From: CAZOZZ01 sp965247425
GTDB lineage: Bacteria > Acidobacteriota > Terriglobia > 20CM-2-55-15
NCBI GenBank assembly: GCA_965247425.1
Contig: OZ252023.1
Location: 4,960,001 to 5,024,000 of the forward strand
Direction: 5' to 3'
DNA: 64,000 nt
This document shows positions 35,701-44,496 of this stretch, piece by piece. Positions within the stretch are counted from its first letter, which is position 1. Each line of letters begins with the position of its first letter. The notes beneath the pieces are model-generated. The model ran no database searches, was not told where the DNA came from, and saw only the letters and a list, made by a program, of their open reading frames with translations. A program made the position numbers and the translations under genes.

Positions 35701-36165
35701 CTACTGCCAACTCACCACGTCCAGGTCCCCGTCCTCTCCACCGTCCTGACCGTCCGCACCGAAAGACACGATGTCGAAATCCCCATGCGTACCGGGATAC
35801 AGATAGACGTACGGACGTCCCCAGGGATCCAGGGGAACGTCCTTGGCGATGTAGGGACCGTCCCAGTTTCGGATGTTTCCCGTGTTCACTCGTAAAACTG
35901 CGAATCCTTCGGCGGCCGTCGGGTACCGGCCCACGTCGAGGCGGAAGAGGTCGAGTACCGTTTCGAATTCGGAGATCTGAGCCTTGGCGGTCGTTTGACG
36001 CGCCCTGTCGACACTGCGGAACAGCCGGGCGCCCACCAGGGTCGCAAACAACGAAATGATAACCATGACAACAAGCAACTCGATCAGCGTGATGCCTTCG
36101 GCTCGATGCCTGCGCCCGGCGCCCGGTTGGGGTTCCGCCTCGCAATTACAGCCTGGATTCCACAC
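35701..36165 (-). CDS. gspG: Type II secretion major pseudopilin GspG
   Basis: 154 residues with a 24-residue leader ending AEG, then ITLIELLVVMVIISLFATLV, the prepilin signature. The conserved major-pseudopilin features follow: FETVLDLFRLDVGRYPTAAE, WDGPYIAKDVPLDPWGRPYV and the calcium-loop region FDIVSFGADGQDGGEDGD. The first mature residue is Ile rather than Phe/Met. The leader carries two Cys (NPGCNCEAE), which is unusual. GspG polymerises into the pseudopilus that pushes substrates through GspD. Confidence 0.93.
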   Translation of the reverse strand: MWNPGCNCEAEPQPGAGRRHRAEGITLIELLVVMVIISLFATLVGARLFRSVDRARQTTAKAQISEFETVLDLFRLDVGRYPTAAEGFAVLRVNTGNIRNWDGPYIAKDVPLDPWGRPYVYLYPGTHGDFDIVSFGADGQDGGEDGDLDVVSWQ

Positions 36166-36173
36166 AACCCCTC

Positions 36174-37391
36174 CTAAAAAGCGATGTCGTTGATGCTGAA
36201 GATCGCCATCAACATCGACAGGACCACGGTCCCGATCAGTATACCCATGACGAGAATGATCAAGGGCTCGAACACGGCCGTCAGCGCCTTAACCGACGTC
36301 ATGACGTCTTTCTCGTAAACGTCGGCCAGCTTGAGCAACATCGTGTCCAGCCGTCCGGTTTCCTCGCCGACACCCACGAGATGGACAGCCAGACCCGGGA
36401 AGACCCCGGCTTCGCGCATCGGCGTGGCCACGCCTTCACCCCGCTTGGCGCCATCGGCGATCTTCGATATGGCCTCGGCCAGAATCTGATTGTTCGCAAT
36501 GTTCTCGACGATGCGAACACCGGCAATCAACGGAACGGCGCTGCCGATCAGAGTACCCAGAGTTCGGGAAAACCGGGACACCTCCATCTTCAGCAAAGTC
36601 GGCCCCAGCAACGGCGTTTTCAGAATGATCACATCCCGGGATCTGCTGCCCGAAGGCGTCTGTAACCAGGCCCGAATGAGTAACGCTGCGACGGCGAGGC
36701 CGGCCAGGATGGCCCACCAGTAAGACGTCATAAAGCTCGAAATCGTCAGCATGAACAGCGTGCTCGTAGGGATTTCAGCGCCAATGTCTTCAAATATCGT
36801 AGCAAACCGGGGAATGACAAAATAGAACAGGATTCCCAGAGAACCGATCCCCACCGCAGACAACAGGACCGGATACACGAGCGAGGCCGTCAGGTATGAA
36901 CGAAGCTCGTCGGCGGTCCGTTCGAATTCCGACAACCGGTCCAGAATGACATCCAGGACGCCCCCAGCCTCACCGGCCCGCACCATACTCACGTATAGCC
37001 GGGAAAAGTGCTTGGGGTGGGCCGCCAGAGATTCAGCCAGGGACTTCCCTCCCTTGATTTGTTTCAGGAGGTCGTCGATGATCAACCGCAACGCATGCTT
37101 GGGCGCCAACTCCCGTGTAATGGCGAGACTCCGATCCAGTGGAAGGCCGGCCGACACAAGGGTGGACAGTTCTTCGGTAAAGAAAAGGATGTCCTTCCTG
37201 GTGATGCGTTCGAACCGGATTCGAGGCAACTTCAGAGCGCTCGACTTCGTCCGCGACTCTCGAATGTCGAGCGGGATCAACCCCATGTTCCTTACCGTGA
37301 AGGCGGCCGCTCCCCGATCGATTGCCTCGAGGAGACCATCGAAGTGTTTGCCTTCCTTGTTGACCGCCTTGTATTCGAAGCTAGTCCCCAT
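36174..37391 (-). CDS. gspF: Type II secretion inner-membrane platform protein GspF
   Basis: 405 residues from ATG 37391, with AGGAAG about 10 bases upstream; a TTG at 37400 overlapping the gspE stop is an alternative. Two T2SSF domains are visible (ITRKDILFFTEELSTLVSAG, SRFSRTLGTLIGSAVPLIAG), each followed by membrane helices, with the last at VFEPLIILVMGILIGTVVLS. GspF is the polytopic core around which GspE turns. Confidence 0.93.
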   Translation of the reverse strand: MGTSFEYKAVNKEGKHFDGLLEAIDRGAAAFTVRNMGLIPLDIRESRTKSSALKLPRIRFERITRKDILFFTEELSTLVSAGLPLDRSLAITRELAPKHALRLIIDDLLKQIKGGKSLAESLAAHPKHFSRLYVSMVRAGEAGGVLDVILDRLSEFERTADELRSYLTASLVYPVLLSAVGIGSLGILFYFVIPRFATIFEDIGAEIPTSTLFMLTISSFMTSYWWAILAGLAVAALLIRAWLQTPSGSRSRDVIILKTPLLGPTLLKMEVSRFSRTLGTLIGSAVPLIAGVRIVENIANNQILAEAISKIADGAKRGEGVATPMREAGVFPGLAVHLVGVGEETGRLDTMLLKLADVYEKDVMTSVKALTAVFEPLIILVMGILIGTVVLSMLMAIFSINDIAF

Positions 37392-37396
37392 TTCGA

Positions 37397-39091
37397 TCAA
37401 ACTTCCTGAGTCACGCGAAGTATTTCATCGGGTGTTGTGATGCCGGCCAGCACCTTGCTCCATCCGTCGGATTTCAGGGGGCGCATCCCCGACCGAAGCG
37501 CCTGGGCCATCAACGCATTTGCGTCCGGGTTGGAGGTGATCACCTGACGCAGGTCGTCGTCGACATCGACCATTTCGAATATGCCCAAACGGCTTTCGTA
37601 CCCGGTATGCCCGCACTGATCACAACCCGGGCCCTTCTGGATCTCGACATGCTCTTCGGTGCCCTGAGGCGAAAAACCCAATTCCACGGCGGTGTGGACC
37701 GAAAGTCGTTCGGGACGGCGGCAATGACGGCAGTTGGACCGAACGAGGCGCTGGGCCAGAATCCCTATCAGGGACGAGGCTAGAAGGTAGTCCTCAACCC
37801 CCATGTCGATCAGCCGGGTAATCGCGCTGGGCGCATCGTTGGTGTGAAGCGTGCTGAAAACCAGGTGACCGGTCAGGGCCGCCCGGATCGCGATCTCAGC
37901 GGTTTCCAGGTCGCGGATCTCTCCGATCATAATCACGTCCGGGTCCTGCCGGACGATATGGCGCAAACCCACCGAGAAGGTCAACTCGATCTGCGAATTC
38001 ACCTGGATCTGGTTGATCCCATCCATCTGGTATTCAACGGGGTCCTCGATCGTGATGATTTTTCGGTCTGGGATGTTAATCCGTTTCAGCGCGCTGTAGA
38101 GCGTCGTCGTCTTGCCGCTACCCGTCGGACCGGTCACCAGAAAGATTCCGTGCGGCTTGGATGTCATTTCACAGATCAGCGAATACAGATCATCGGGGAA
38201 GCCCAGACGCCGAAGGTCGACAAGGTCCGTGTTCGATTTGTCGAGGATTCTCATCACGACGCTTTCGCCATACATGGTCGGCAGGGTGGAGACTCGAAGA
38301 TCGATCTCTTTGCCGAGAACCTTGAGCTTGATTCGACCGTCTTGAGGGAGTCTTCGTTCGGCAATGTTGAGTTTCGCCATCAGTTTGACTCGGGAAATGA
38401 TGGCGCCGCGCAGTTGGTTGGGTGGCGAATCGACGTTGTGCAGGACCCCATCTACACGGTAACGGAGTTGCAGTTCCTTCTCGAACGGCTCGATGTGGAT
38501 GTCGCTGGCACGGGATTCCACCGCGCGGGAAATGATCAGGTTAACCATTCGGATGACCGGCGCCTCGGAAGCAAGGTCCCGGAGTTGATCGATGTTGTCG
38601 TCCGCGAGAGGGTCCCCCAGGGTCTCGATGAGCCTGTCATCACCCTCACTTACGCCGTACAACCTCTCGAGTTCGTCCAGGATCGCCGATTCGTTGGCAA
38701 GGAACACCTTCAAGTCGAGACCGGTTCTCTGACTTATCGCCGATCGCGTCTCGGAGTCGAGAGGGTCCGCCATTACCAGCGACAACACATGGTCTTCATG
38801 ACGCACGGGCGCCACCGAAAAAGCGTGAAGGAAGCGGTAGGGCAGTTTGTCGGGTTCGATCGGAACCGCGGGATACTCACCACCGTAAACGGGGACATCG
38901 ATCTGTTCGCTCAATACAGACAGGACGTCCCGTTCCGATACAAACCCGAGGTCGGTTAGAATCCTTCCGATTCTGTCAGGGCGATCCGCCTGCAGCGAAA
39001 GGGCATTGCCGAGATCTTCATCGGAAATCAGGCCGCGATCCTGGAGCAATTCTCCAAAGAGTTTACGTTCGAAGGCAAGTAGCGCTTTCAT
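37397..39091 (-). CDS. gspE: Type II secretion ATPase GspE
   Basis: 564 residues. An N-terminal N1E/MshEN domain (residues 1-150) binds GspL. The ATPase core has Walker A GPTGSGKTTTLY near residue 325, the Asp box ITIEDPVEYQMDGINQ, Walker B VIMIGEIRDLETAEI and the His box LVFSTLHTNDA. A zinc-binding tetracysteine (CRHC and CDQC, about 40 residues apart) is present as in classical GspE. It powers pseudopilus assembly. It begins the gsp genes proper, 9 bases after the stop of the exported-protein gene. Confidence 0.95.
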   Translation of the reverse strand: MKALLAFERKLFGELLQDRGLISDEDLGNALSLQADRPDRIGRILTDLGFVSERDVLSVLSEQIDVPVYGGEYPAVPIEPDKLPYRFLHAFSVAPVRHEDHVLSLVMADPLDSETRSAISQRTGLDLKVFLANESAILDELERLYGVSEGDDRLIETLGDPLADDNIDQLRDLASEAPVIRMVNLIISRAVESRASDIHIEPFEKELQLRYRVDGVLHNVDSPPNQLRGAIISRVKLMAKLNIAERRLPQDGRIKLKVLGKEIDLRVSTLPTMYGESVVMRILDKSNTDLVDLRRLGFPDDLYSLICEMTSKPHGIFLVTGPTGSGKTTTLYSALKRINIPDRKIITIEDPVEYQMDGINQIQVNSQIELTFSVGLRHIVRQDPDVIMIGEIRDLETAEIAIRAALTGHLVFSTLHTNDAPSAITRLIDMGVEDYLLASSLIGILAQRLVRSNCRHCRRPERLSVHTAVELGFSPQGTEEHVEIQKGPGCDQCGHTGYESRLGIFEMVDVDDDLRQVITSNPDANALMAQALRSGMRPLKSDGWSKVLAGITTPDEILRVTQEV

Positions 39092-39100
39092 AGCGGAAAA

Positions 39101-39634
39101 TCAGTGTTCCCGAATCCTGATTCGGTCCCGGAATACGTCGGGAGCGATCGTCCCTGATCCGAGGTCGACGACGTCCTGCTTTCTTGCGGCCACGACGAGC
39201 TGTGTCGGCAAATCAGGCAGGTCCGCCGGGTTCGTATTCAGCATGTGGATCACGATCGCCACCCATTCGCTGGAGGCGACTGAACCCAGGCCCGCCACTT
39301 TGTCCTTGAGCAACTCGACCGCCTTCTCTTTGAGGGCGGTGCGCCGCTGGGTGTTCAGCTGCCGAACCTCCGCCGGCGCTTTTACGCCTGAGAACGGGTT
39401 CATCGGGGGCTCGAGCGCCACCTCGATGCTCATGACCACTCCATACCCCTCCAGATATGTCGCTTTCGAACGCTGTAGGATCGGGCCTGGAACGATCGTC
39501 GAAACGGCGTCGTCGAGAAGGCCGGTCAAAACGATCGATTCCTGCTTGAAGCGGGCGATCTGACTGGAGTCGGCATGAGCGGGCAGAATGCCCGGAAATA
39601 CGATCAAGAACACAACCAGTCTGAACATCTTCAT
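39101..39634 (-). CDS. Exported protein of unknown function between anti-sigma gene and gspE
   Basis: 177 residues from ATG 39634, which overlaps the anti-sigma stop as ATGA; AGGA lies just upstream. A signal peptide (FRLVVFLIVFPGILPAHA) precedes a mature domain beginning DSSQIARFKQESIVLTGLLD, with YLEGYGVVMSIEVALEPPMN, a helical middle (KEKAVELLKDKVAGLGSVAS) and LVVAARKQDVVDLGSGTI. No family was recognised. Its fixed place in the sigma/anti-sigma/gsp operon suggests a periplasmic role linked to envelope sensing or secretion. Confidence 0.65.
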   Translation of the reverse strand: MKMFRLVVFLIVFPGILPAHADSSQIARFKQESIVLTGLLDDAVSTIVPGPILQRSKATYLEGYGVVMSIEVALEPPMNPFSGVKAPAEVRQLNTQRRTALKEKAVELLKDKVAGLGSVASSEWVAIVIHMLNTNPADLPDLPTQLVVAARKQDVVDLGSGTIAPDVFRDRIRIREH

Positions 39635-40287
39635 TCCTGCACCCCTGTTCTGGCGGCTAGCAATTGGATCGACGAGGAGTTTTCCATGGTGTCCCTGCCA
39701 GCCGCCCGTTGGAGATCGGACAGATAGACCAAATTGGCTCGTACACGCTGGATTTCCTGCCGGTTCGACGCGTCGATGGCAGCCACCCGCCGATCCAGTT
39801 CGGACTCCAGCCACGCCTGCTGTCTCTCCTCAAGCTCTGCCCCGATGCGCTGCCCGATGCGTTGATAGATGCGCTCATAGTCGATCGGTTGCGGCTCTAT
39901 GATCGCGGGTTGCCGGGCCTCCCGAATCGATGTCGGAGGAGTCGCGACCTCGCCGAAAGCAATCAACACGCCGGACTCCTGCCAGTCGACGTCAATCGGA
40001 CCCGCCACGACCAACGCCAGCACCAGCGCAGCGGCCGTGGCCATCGGTACCAGCCAGCGGGGAGAAAGAAAGTTGCGCCAGACCGACTCGTTCGAGGGCA
40101 CGAACACAACCCGGCGCGGTATCTCGACGTCGGGTAGTTCTTCGAGCGCGTGCCGGATTTTATCGAACTCGGACACACGAGCCTGGCATTCGGGACATTG
40201 GCCAACGTGCCGGCGGGTAGACTCCATCTCCGATGCCGGTAGTTCCTCGTACACGAACTCTGCCAGCCTGTCTTCCAGATGCGACAT
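39631..40287 (-). CDS. Anti-sigma factor with zinc-finger (zf-HC2) N-terminus
   Basis: 218 residues from ATG 40287 (AGGTGAT 5 bases upstream; a GTG at 40296 is possible). The cytosolic zinc-binding anti-sigma domain has the H-x3-C-x2-C motif RRHVGQCPECQARV. One membrane helix (MATAAALVLALVVAGPI, about residues 80-98) is followed by a periplasmic coiled-coil tail (YERIYQRIGQRIGAELEERQ). It would hold the upstream ECF sigma factor inactive until an envelope signal. It follows the sigma gene by 21 bases. Confidence 0.87.
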   Translation of the reverse strand: MSHLEDRLAEFVYEELPASEMESTRRHVGQCPECQARVSEFDKIRHALEELPDVEIPRRVVFVPSNESVWRNFLSPRWLVPMATAAALVLALVVAGPIDVDWQESGVLIAFGEVATPPTSIREARQPAIIEPQPIDYERIYQRIGQRIGAELEERQQAWLESELDRRVAAIDASNRQEIQRVRANLVYLSDLQRAAGRDTMENSSSIQLLAARTGVQE

Positions 40288-40308
40288 ATCAATCACCTGA
40301 TTATCTGC

Positions 40309-40854
40309 TCAAGATGTTTGGGAACGGTCGAGGGGCTCGGAGCCCAGGACCGATTTCAGTTTCTCGAAACTCACATAGAGCCGGGACTTGACCGTGGAGA
40401 CGGGAGCGTTTTGAACAGCGGCTATCTCGTCGAATCTCAATCCCTGAAATACTTTCAATACGACGACCTCCCGCTGATCGGCCGGCAACTGTCCGAGTGC
40501 CTTCTCCACCGCCAGGCGGTTTTCGAGCGGCATCCTGGTAACGGCGACGTCCGGGTCCAGCGGGACGAACGTCTTGCCCTTGTCCTTCCGAAATCGGGAG
40601 TAACATACGTTGTGGGCGATCCGGTACAGCCAGGAGGAAAAACGATCGCGGTCCTTCAGCGACCCCAGTTCCCGGTAGGCCTTTATAAAGCTGTCCTGGC
40701 AGAGATCCATCGCTTCCTCGCGGTCGCCGATCAAACGGACGATATAGTTGTAGATGGGCTTCTCCCACTGCCAGACGAGAAGATTGAACGAATTCGTATC
40801 GCCCGCAAGAACTCGCTCGATGATCGTTCGATCGTCGGCGTTTTCGATATTCAA
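40309..40854 (-). CDS. ECF-family RNA polymerase sigma factor
   Basis: 181 residues with a TTG start at 40854 (GAGG 7 bases upstream). Region 2 is clear (SFNLLVWQWEKPIYNYIVRL, DREEAMDLCQDSFIKAYREL, FSSWLYRIAHNVCYSRFR) and so is region 4 (ALGQLPADQREVVVLKVFQG, LRFDEIAAVQNAPVSTVKSR). It directs RNA polymerase to a specific promoter set and is paired with the adjacent anti-sigma factor. As first gene of the operon it probably autoregulates and so also controls the gsp genes. No promoter could be assigned safely upstream. Confidence 0.93.
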   Translation of the reverse strand: MNIENADDRTIIERVLAGDTNSFNLLVWQWEKPIYNYIVRLIGDREEAMDLCQDSFIKAYRELGSLKDRDRFSSWLYRIAHNVCYSRFRKDKGKTFVPLDPDVAVTRMPLENRLAVEKALGQLPADQREVVVLKVFQGLRFDEIAAVQNAPVSTVKSRLYVSFEKLKSVLGSEPLDRSQTS

Positions 40855-41123
40855 GTTCGGCCCTCACATTCCCGAAGACGCGTCGAATTGGAAAAAAGAC
40901 GAAACGGGGTTTCGTATTTCAGCAGCCCGGCACCGGGCCCGCCCTGGCAGTAAGTGACAATCGGGAGTAGCAGTTCGTTCACAATCAAACACTTACAACG
41001 ATCGAGCGGCCTCCTGCACAGTTCCCTCCGACTGTTGCTTGTTGACTTCGGGAGGTTTGCGATTATTCTAATCATCTGAGGGGGTCTATTCTCCCCAACG
41101 TCGATTCCAGGAGAGGGGAATCG

Positions 41124-42563
41124 ATGACGATCCCCCGAGCAGCACGTCTCAAGACAATGCAAATCGCCCTCATTCGTCCCGCCGCCGACGCCAATGCCTA
41201 CATTAACAATGTGCCGCTGAACTATGTCCACCTTTCGGCCTATCTCCGGGAACACGGCCACGAGGCCGGCATCCTGGATCTGGTGGTCGGGGGGGCTACA
41301 CTGGAATCGGTCGATGATTACATCCGGCAACGGCAGGTCCGGATCGCCGGACTCGGGTGTATGACTTGCGAGTTCCCCGACTCCGTTCGTGAAGCGCGGC
41401 GCCTCAAGGAGACTCATCCGGGAATCACAATCGTCTTCGGAGGGGCGCATCCTTCAGGCGACCCGGAGGAATGTCTGCGGACCGGCGTTGTGGACTATGT
41501 GATCGTAGGCGAGGGTGAGATTGCCCTGGCCGAGTTGCTCGACGCACTCGAAGCCGGCGAACCACCAGGCCCCATTCAGGGATTATGGTCGATAGAGGAC
41601 GGCCGGGTTCTGTCGAGCACGCCGGCGAGTGTGCCGGACATCGAGGCTCTACCGGCGCCGGCATATGATCTCGTCGACCTGGACACCTACTTCCGCCTCG
41701 ATTCCCCGTGGCACTTTCCTAAATCGCAGCGGGCCGTCCAGTTCATTTCAAGTCGCGGTTGTCCCTACCGTTGTTCGTACTGCCACACGATCCACGGAAA
41801 GAAGTATCGGGGGCTGTCGCCGGCGAAAGTAGTCGATCAGATGGAAGAGCTGGTCCGGGTTCACGGTGTTGGGGAGTTCATGATGGTCGACGACATTTTT
41901 AATTTCGACCTGGAACGGGCCAAAGAGATCTGTCGTGGGATCGTCGACCGGAAGTTGAACATCCACATGCAGTTCCCGAACGGTGTGCGGGGCGACCGGT
42001 TCGACGAAGAACTCGTTGCTCTGATGAAGGAGGCCGGCACTCACTATATGGCGATCGCCATCGAAACAGTCTCGGAAAAGTACCAGCGGCTCATCCGGAA
42101 GAATCTGAAACTGGCCCCTTCGCTCGAAACCATCAAGTGGGCTCGAAAGTACAGGATAGAAGTCTGCGGGTTCTTCATGATCGGATTTCCGGGAGAAACT
42201 CGTGAGGACGTCAACCGTACCGTGGAGTTTGCCGTCCATGCACCTCTCGATACCATCTTTATTTCACTGGTCAGTCCCTTCAAGGGAACAGTTCTACGGA
42301 ACGACATGGTGGAGGGACGCTTTGGAGTCATGGACTCGGAGGGCCTCGAAGAGCTCGACCAACTCTTCCCAACCGTCCACAACGAATCCCTTCCCGTCAA
42401 CGAACTCAAAACTATCCAGCGGAACGCCTACTTCCGGTTCTATTCCAGGCCCCGATCGATACTCAACCTTGGGAAAAAGCTGACGAACAGGCGAAACGCG
42501 AACAAAATCGTCCGCGCCGTAGTCCGAAGAATCCGCGATCGAGACACGGTCAGCGTGAATTAG
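41124..42563 (+). CDS. B12-binding-domain radical SAM protein
   Basis: 479 residues; GGAGAGGGG precedes the ATG. The N-terminal 150 residues are a cobalamin-binding Rossmann domain (IALIRPAADANAYINNVPLN, ITIVFGGAHPSGDPEECL) without the DxHxxG motif. The radical SAM core has the cluster motif GCPYRCSYC (Cx3Cx2C) and the GGE-equivalent VGEFMMVDDIF. The C-terminal part (RKYRIEVCGFFMIGFPGETR) is usual for this BchE/HpnR-like group. Such enzymes methylate or rearrange unactivated carbons in lipids or cofactors. Substrate unknown; the neighbouring glycan genes hint at an envelope lipid or sugar target. Confidence 0.87.
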   Translation: MTIPRAARLKTMQIALIRPAADANAYINNVPLNYVHLSAYLREHGHEAGILDLVVGGATLESVDDYIRQRQVRIAGLGCMTCEFPDSVREARRLKETHPGITIVFGGAHPSGDPEECLRTGVVDYVIVGEGEIALAELLDALEAGEPPGPIQGLWSIEDGRVLSSTPASVPDIEALPAPAYDLVDLDTYFRLDSPWHFPKSQRAVQFISSRGCPYRCSYCHTIHGKKYRGLSPAKVVDQMEELVRVHGVGEFMMVDDIFNFDLERAKEICRGIVDRKLNIHMQFPNGVRGDRFDEELVALMKEAGTHYMAIAIETVSEKYQRLIRKNLKLAPSLETIKWARKYRIEVCGFFMIGFPGETREDVNRTVEFAVHAPLDTIFISLVSPFKGTVLRNDMVEGRFGVMDSEGLEELDQLFPTVHNESLPVNELKTIQRNAYFRFYSRPRSILNLGKKLTNRRNANKIVRAVVRRIRDRDTVSVN

Positions 42564-42586
42564 TCAGCGAGACCCGTAGGAAGAGC

Positions 42587-42818
42587 GTGTCGGGGGGTCC
42601 CTCCGTGGGCCCCCTCGGGTCACACCGACAACTTCCCCTTCTCAGGGACCGAAGCCTGTCAAACTAAACGCTGAAAAAACAACGCCCGCTCTAGCCCGGC
42701 GGGTGCCCAGGGACGGACACCCCGACACTCCTTGCCTGCAAGTACACAGGAACCGACGCCCCAAACCGAACGCCGCTCTGGACGGGCGGGCGGCCAGAGA
42801 CGGCCGCCCCGACACTCT
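42587..42818. repeat. Three copies of a GC-rich hairpin repeat (REP-like)
   Basis: Copy 1 at about 42587-42620 (plus strand, starting GTGTCGGGGGGTCCCTCC), copy 2 at about 42693-42731 and copy 3 at about 42776-42818 (both inverted; their complements start GTGTCGGGGTGTCCGTCC and GTGTCGGGGCGGCCGTCT). Each folds as a G-rich/C-rich hairpin with a conserved GTGTCGGGG foot. They fill most of the gap between the radical SAM gene and the convergent flippase gene. They may act as terminators or be REP-type elements. Confidence 0.65.
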
Positions 42819-42830
42819 TCATCGACACAT

Positions 42831-44450
42831 TTATCGATAGATCTTTACGCGTTCTCTGAGCGGGTGGCGGACGAACTCGAATCCGAAGGAAACCAGTCCG
42901 GTGAAGTTCTTCCAGTCGATTGCGGTGACATGTCGGAAGCCGACCAGGAGCGCCACATAGGCGACCGTAAAAACCACAAGATCCGCAGCGATCTTCACGG
43001 GGATGAGATAACGAACCTGCGCGATGTCGACCAGCGGGGGCAGCAACAGGTGAAGGCCCCAGACCGACACGCTCGCGATTATTCCCGAAGCCCAGGGCCG
43101 AACATGAACATCGCGGATTATCGTCCTTGCCCGGTCCCCCAGATAGTCCCGATGGAACAGGATCAGTAAATAACCGGCGGCCACGATCAACGCCAATGAG
43201 GTTCCGGCGGCGGCGCCCGCGGCACCGAATTCGCGAACCAGAAGCAGGCTGAGGATCGGGTTCAGGACAGTCAGCAGTATCGTGCCTTTCATGTCGAACT
43301 CGGGCCGCCCGACACCGGCGCCGGTCTGACTGGCCGCTCCACCCATCACATTGACGCCATAGCCGATCGCCAGGACCTGAACCAGTATTACAGACTGCTC
43401 GAAGCCGTTACCCAACCATAGACGAAGGAGCGAATCCGCCTCGAGGATTACGAACGCAACGAGCGCTACCGAGAGCATGACGACGTACTTGGATGCAAGC
43501 AGATAGGCTTTGAGAATGCGGGCCCTGTCGTTGCGGGCACCGAGCTCCGAGGTGGCCGGGATCAGGGCAGAGATCATGACCAGCGGCAACGCTCGCATGA
43601 AAAGTATCAGACGGGAGGCCACTTCGTAAAACGACACCGCCGCAACGCCGAGGAACCGCGAGATGATCAACTTGTCGATCTGGAAGCAGACCAGCCCTCC
43701 CAGCCGACTCACCTGAAGTTTCGCGCCGTACCCAAACATCTCCCGAACGAACGCCGGGTCGAACCTCCAACTGATGGACAGTCCCAGGTGAACTCTTCTC
43801 AATCTACGCCAGGCCGCGACAAGAGTCAGTAGCGCCAGAACAACCGAGTGGATCGCAAGCCCGAACATCCCCATGCCGGCTTCCAGGAAGAGTACGGTAC
43901 CGACCAGGTTCGGCACACTCATCCATATTTCTACGGCATTGGATTGATCCATCCTCTGAAGCCCCTTCAGGGTCGACACCAACATCAGGGCGATGTTGTT
44001 CAGGGCGAAGGAGACGAGAACAAGCAGGAAGACACCGGGGACAGTCTCGATTTTGAAAACCGCGAACAGGAATGGTTCGAGCAGTACTCCGACGCCAACC
44101 AGGCCCAGGCCGAAGACCGAATAAAAGAGCAAGCCCGAAAACAGAACCAGGTTGATACGGGCATCGTCGCGGCGAGCATGATACTGGGACACGTACTTGG
44201 TGAAAGATGATCCCAGTCCAAGGTCGAGCAGGTTGAAAGAGCTGACGAAGACGGACAGGAGAACCCAGACGCCAAATTCGGTGACGCTCAGGCGGGACAG
44301 GATGTATGGAGTCAGCAGGAGCGTCACAACGAAGCTCCAGAAACGACCTACGAAATTGAAAAAAGTATTTGTGGCGAGCTTCTTGGAGAATTCGCCGAGG
44401 AAAGTTACCGAATGGGATGAACCGACGTCCTTACCACTTGCCTCATTCAT
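42831..44450 (-). CDS. Wzx-type polysaccharide flippase (MOP superfamily)
   Basis: 539 residues with about 14 membrane helices, beginning ATNTFFNFVGRFWSFVVTLL and continuing to LVVFTVAYVALLVGF. The pattern LSVTEFGVWVLLSVFVSSFN and LGLGSSFTKYVSQYHARRDD is typical of the PST/Wzx group. It would move lipid-linked oligosaccharides across the inner membrane. It is the last gene of the second glycan operon and the logical export step for the glycosyltransferases upstream. Confidence 0.87.
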   Translation of the reverse strand: MNEASGKDVGSSHSVTFLGEFSKKLATNTFFNFVGRFWSFVVTLLLTPYILSRLSVTEFGVWVLLSVFVSSFNLLDLGLGSSFTKYVSQYHARRDDARINLVLFSGLLFYSVFGLGLVGVGVLLEPFLFAVFKIETVPGVFLLVLVSFALNNIALMLVSTLKGLQRMDQSNAVEIWMSVPNLVGTVLFLEAGMGMFGLAIHSVVLALLTLVAAWRRLRRVHLGLSISWRFDPAFVREMFGYGAKLQVSRLGGLVCFQIDKLIISRFLGVAAVSFYEVASRLILFMRALPLVMISALIPATSELGARNDRARILKAYLLASKYVVMLSVALVAFVILEADSLLRLWLGNGFEQSVILVQVLAIGYGVNVMGGAASQTGAGVGRPEFDMKGTILLTVLNPILSLLLVREFGAAGAAAGTSLALIVAAGYLLILFHRDYLGDRARTIIRDVHVRPWASGIIASVSVWGLHLLLPPLVDIAQVRYLIPVKIAADLVVFTVAYVALLVGFRHVTAIDWKNFTGLVSFGFEFVRHPLRERVKIYR

Positions 44451-44496
44451 ACGCGATCGCGTCGGCAGCCTGGCCCGTTGGGGATGTCACCACCAA

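Noticed and set aside
37844..38959. 371-codon plus-strand frame opposite gspE
   Set aside because: Shadow of the GspE ATPase core, whose Walker and zinc motifs are on the minus strand.
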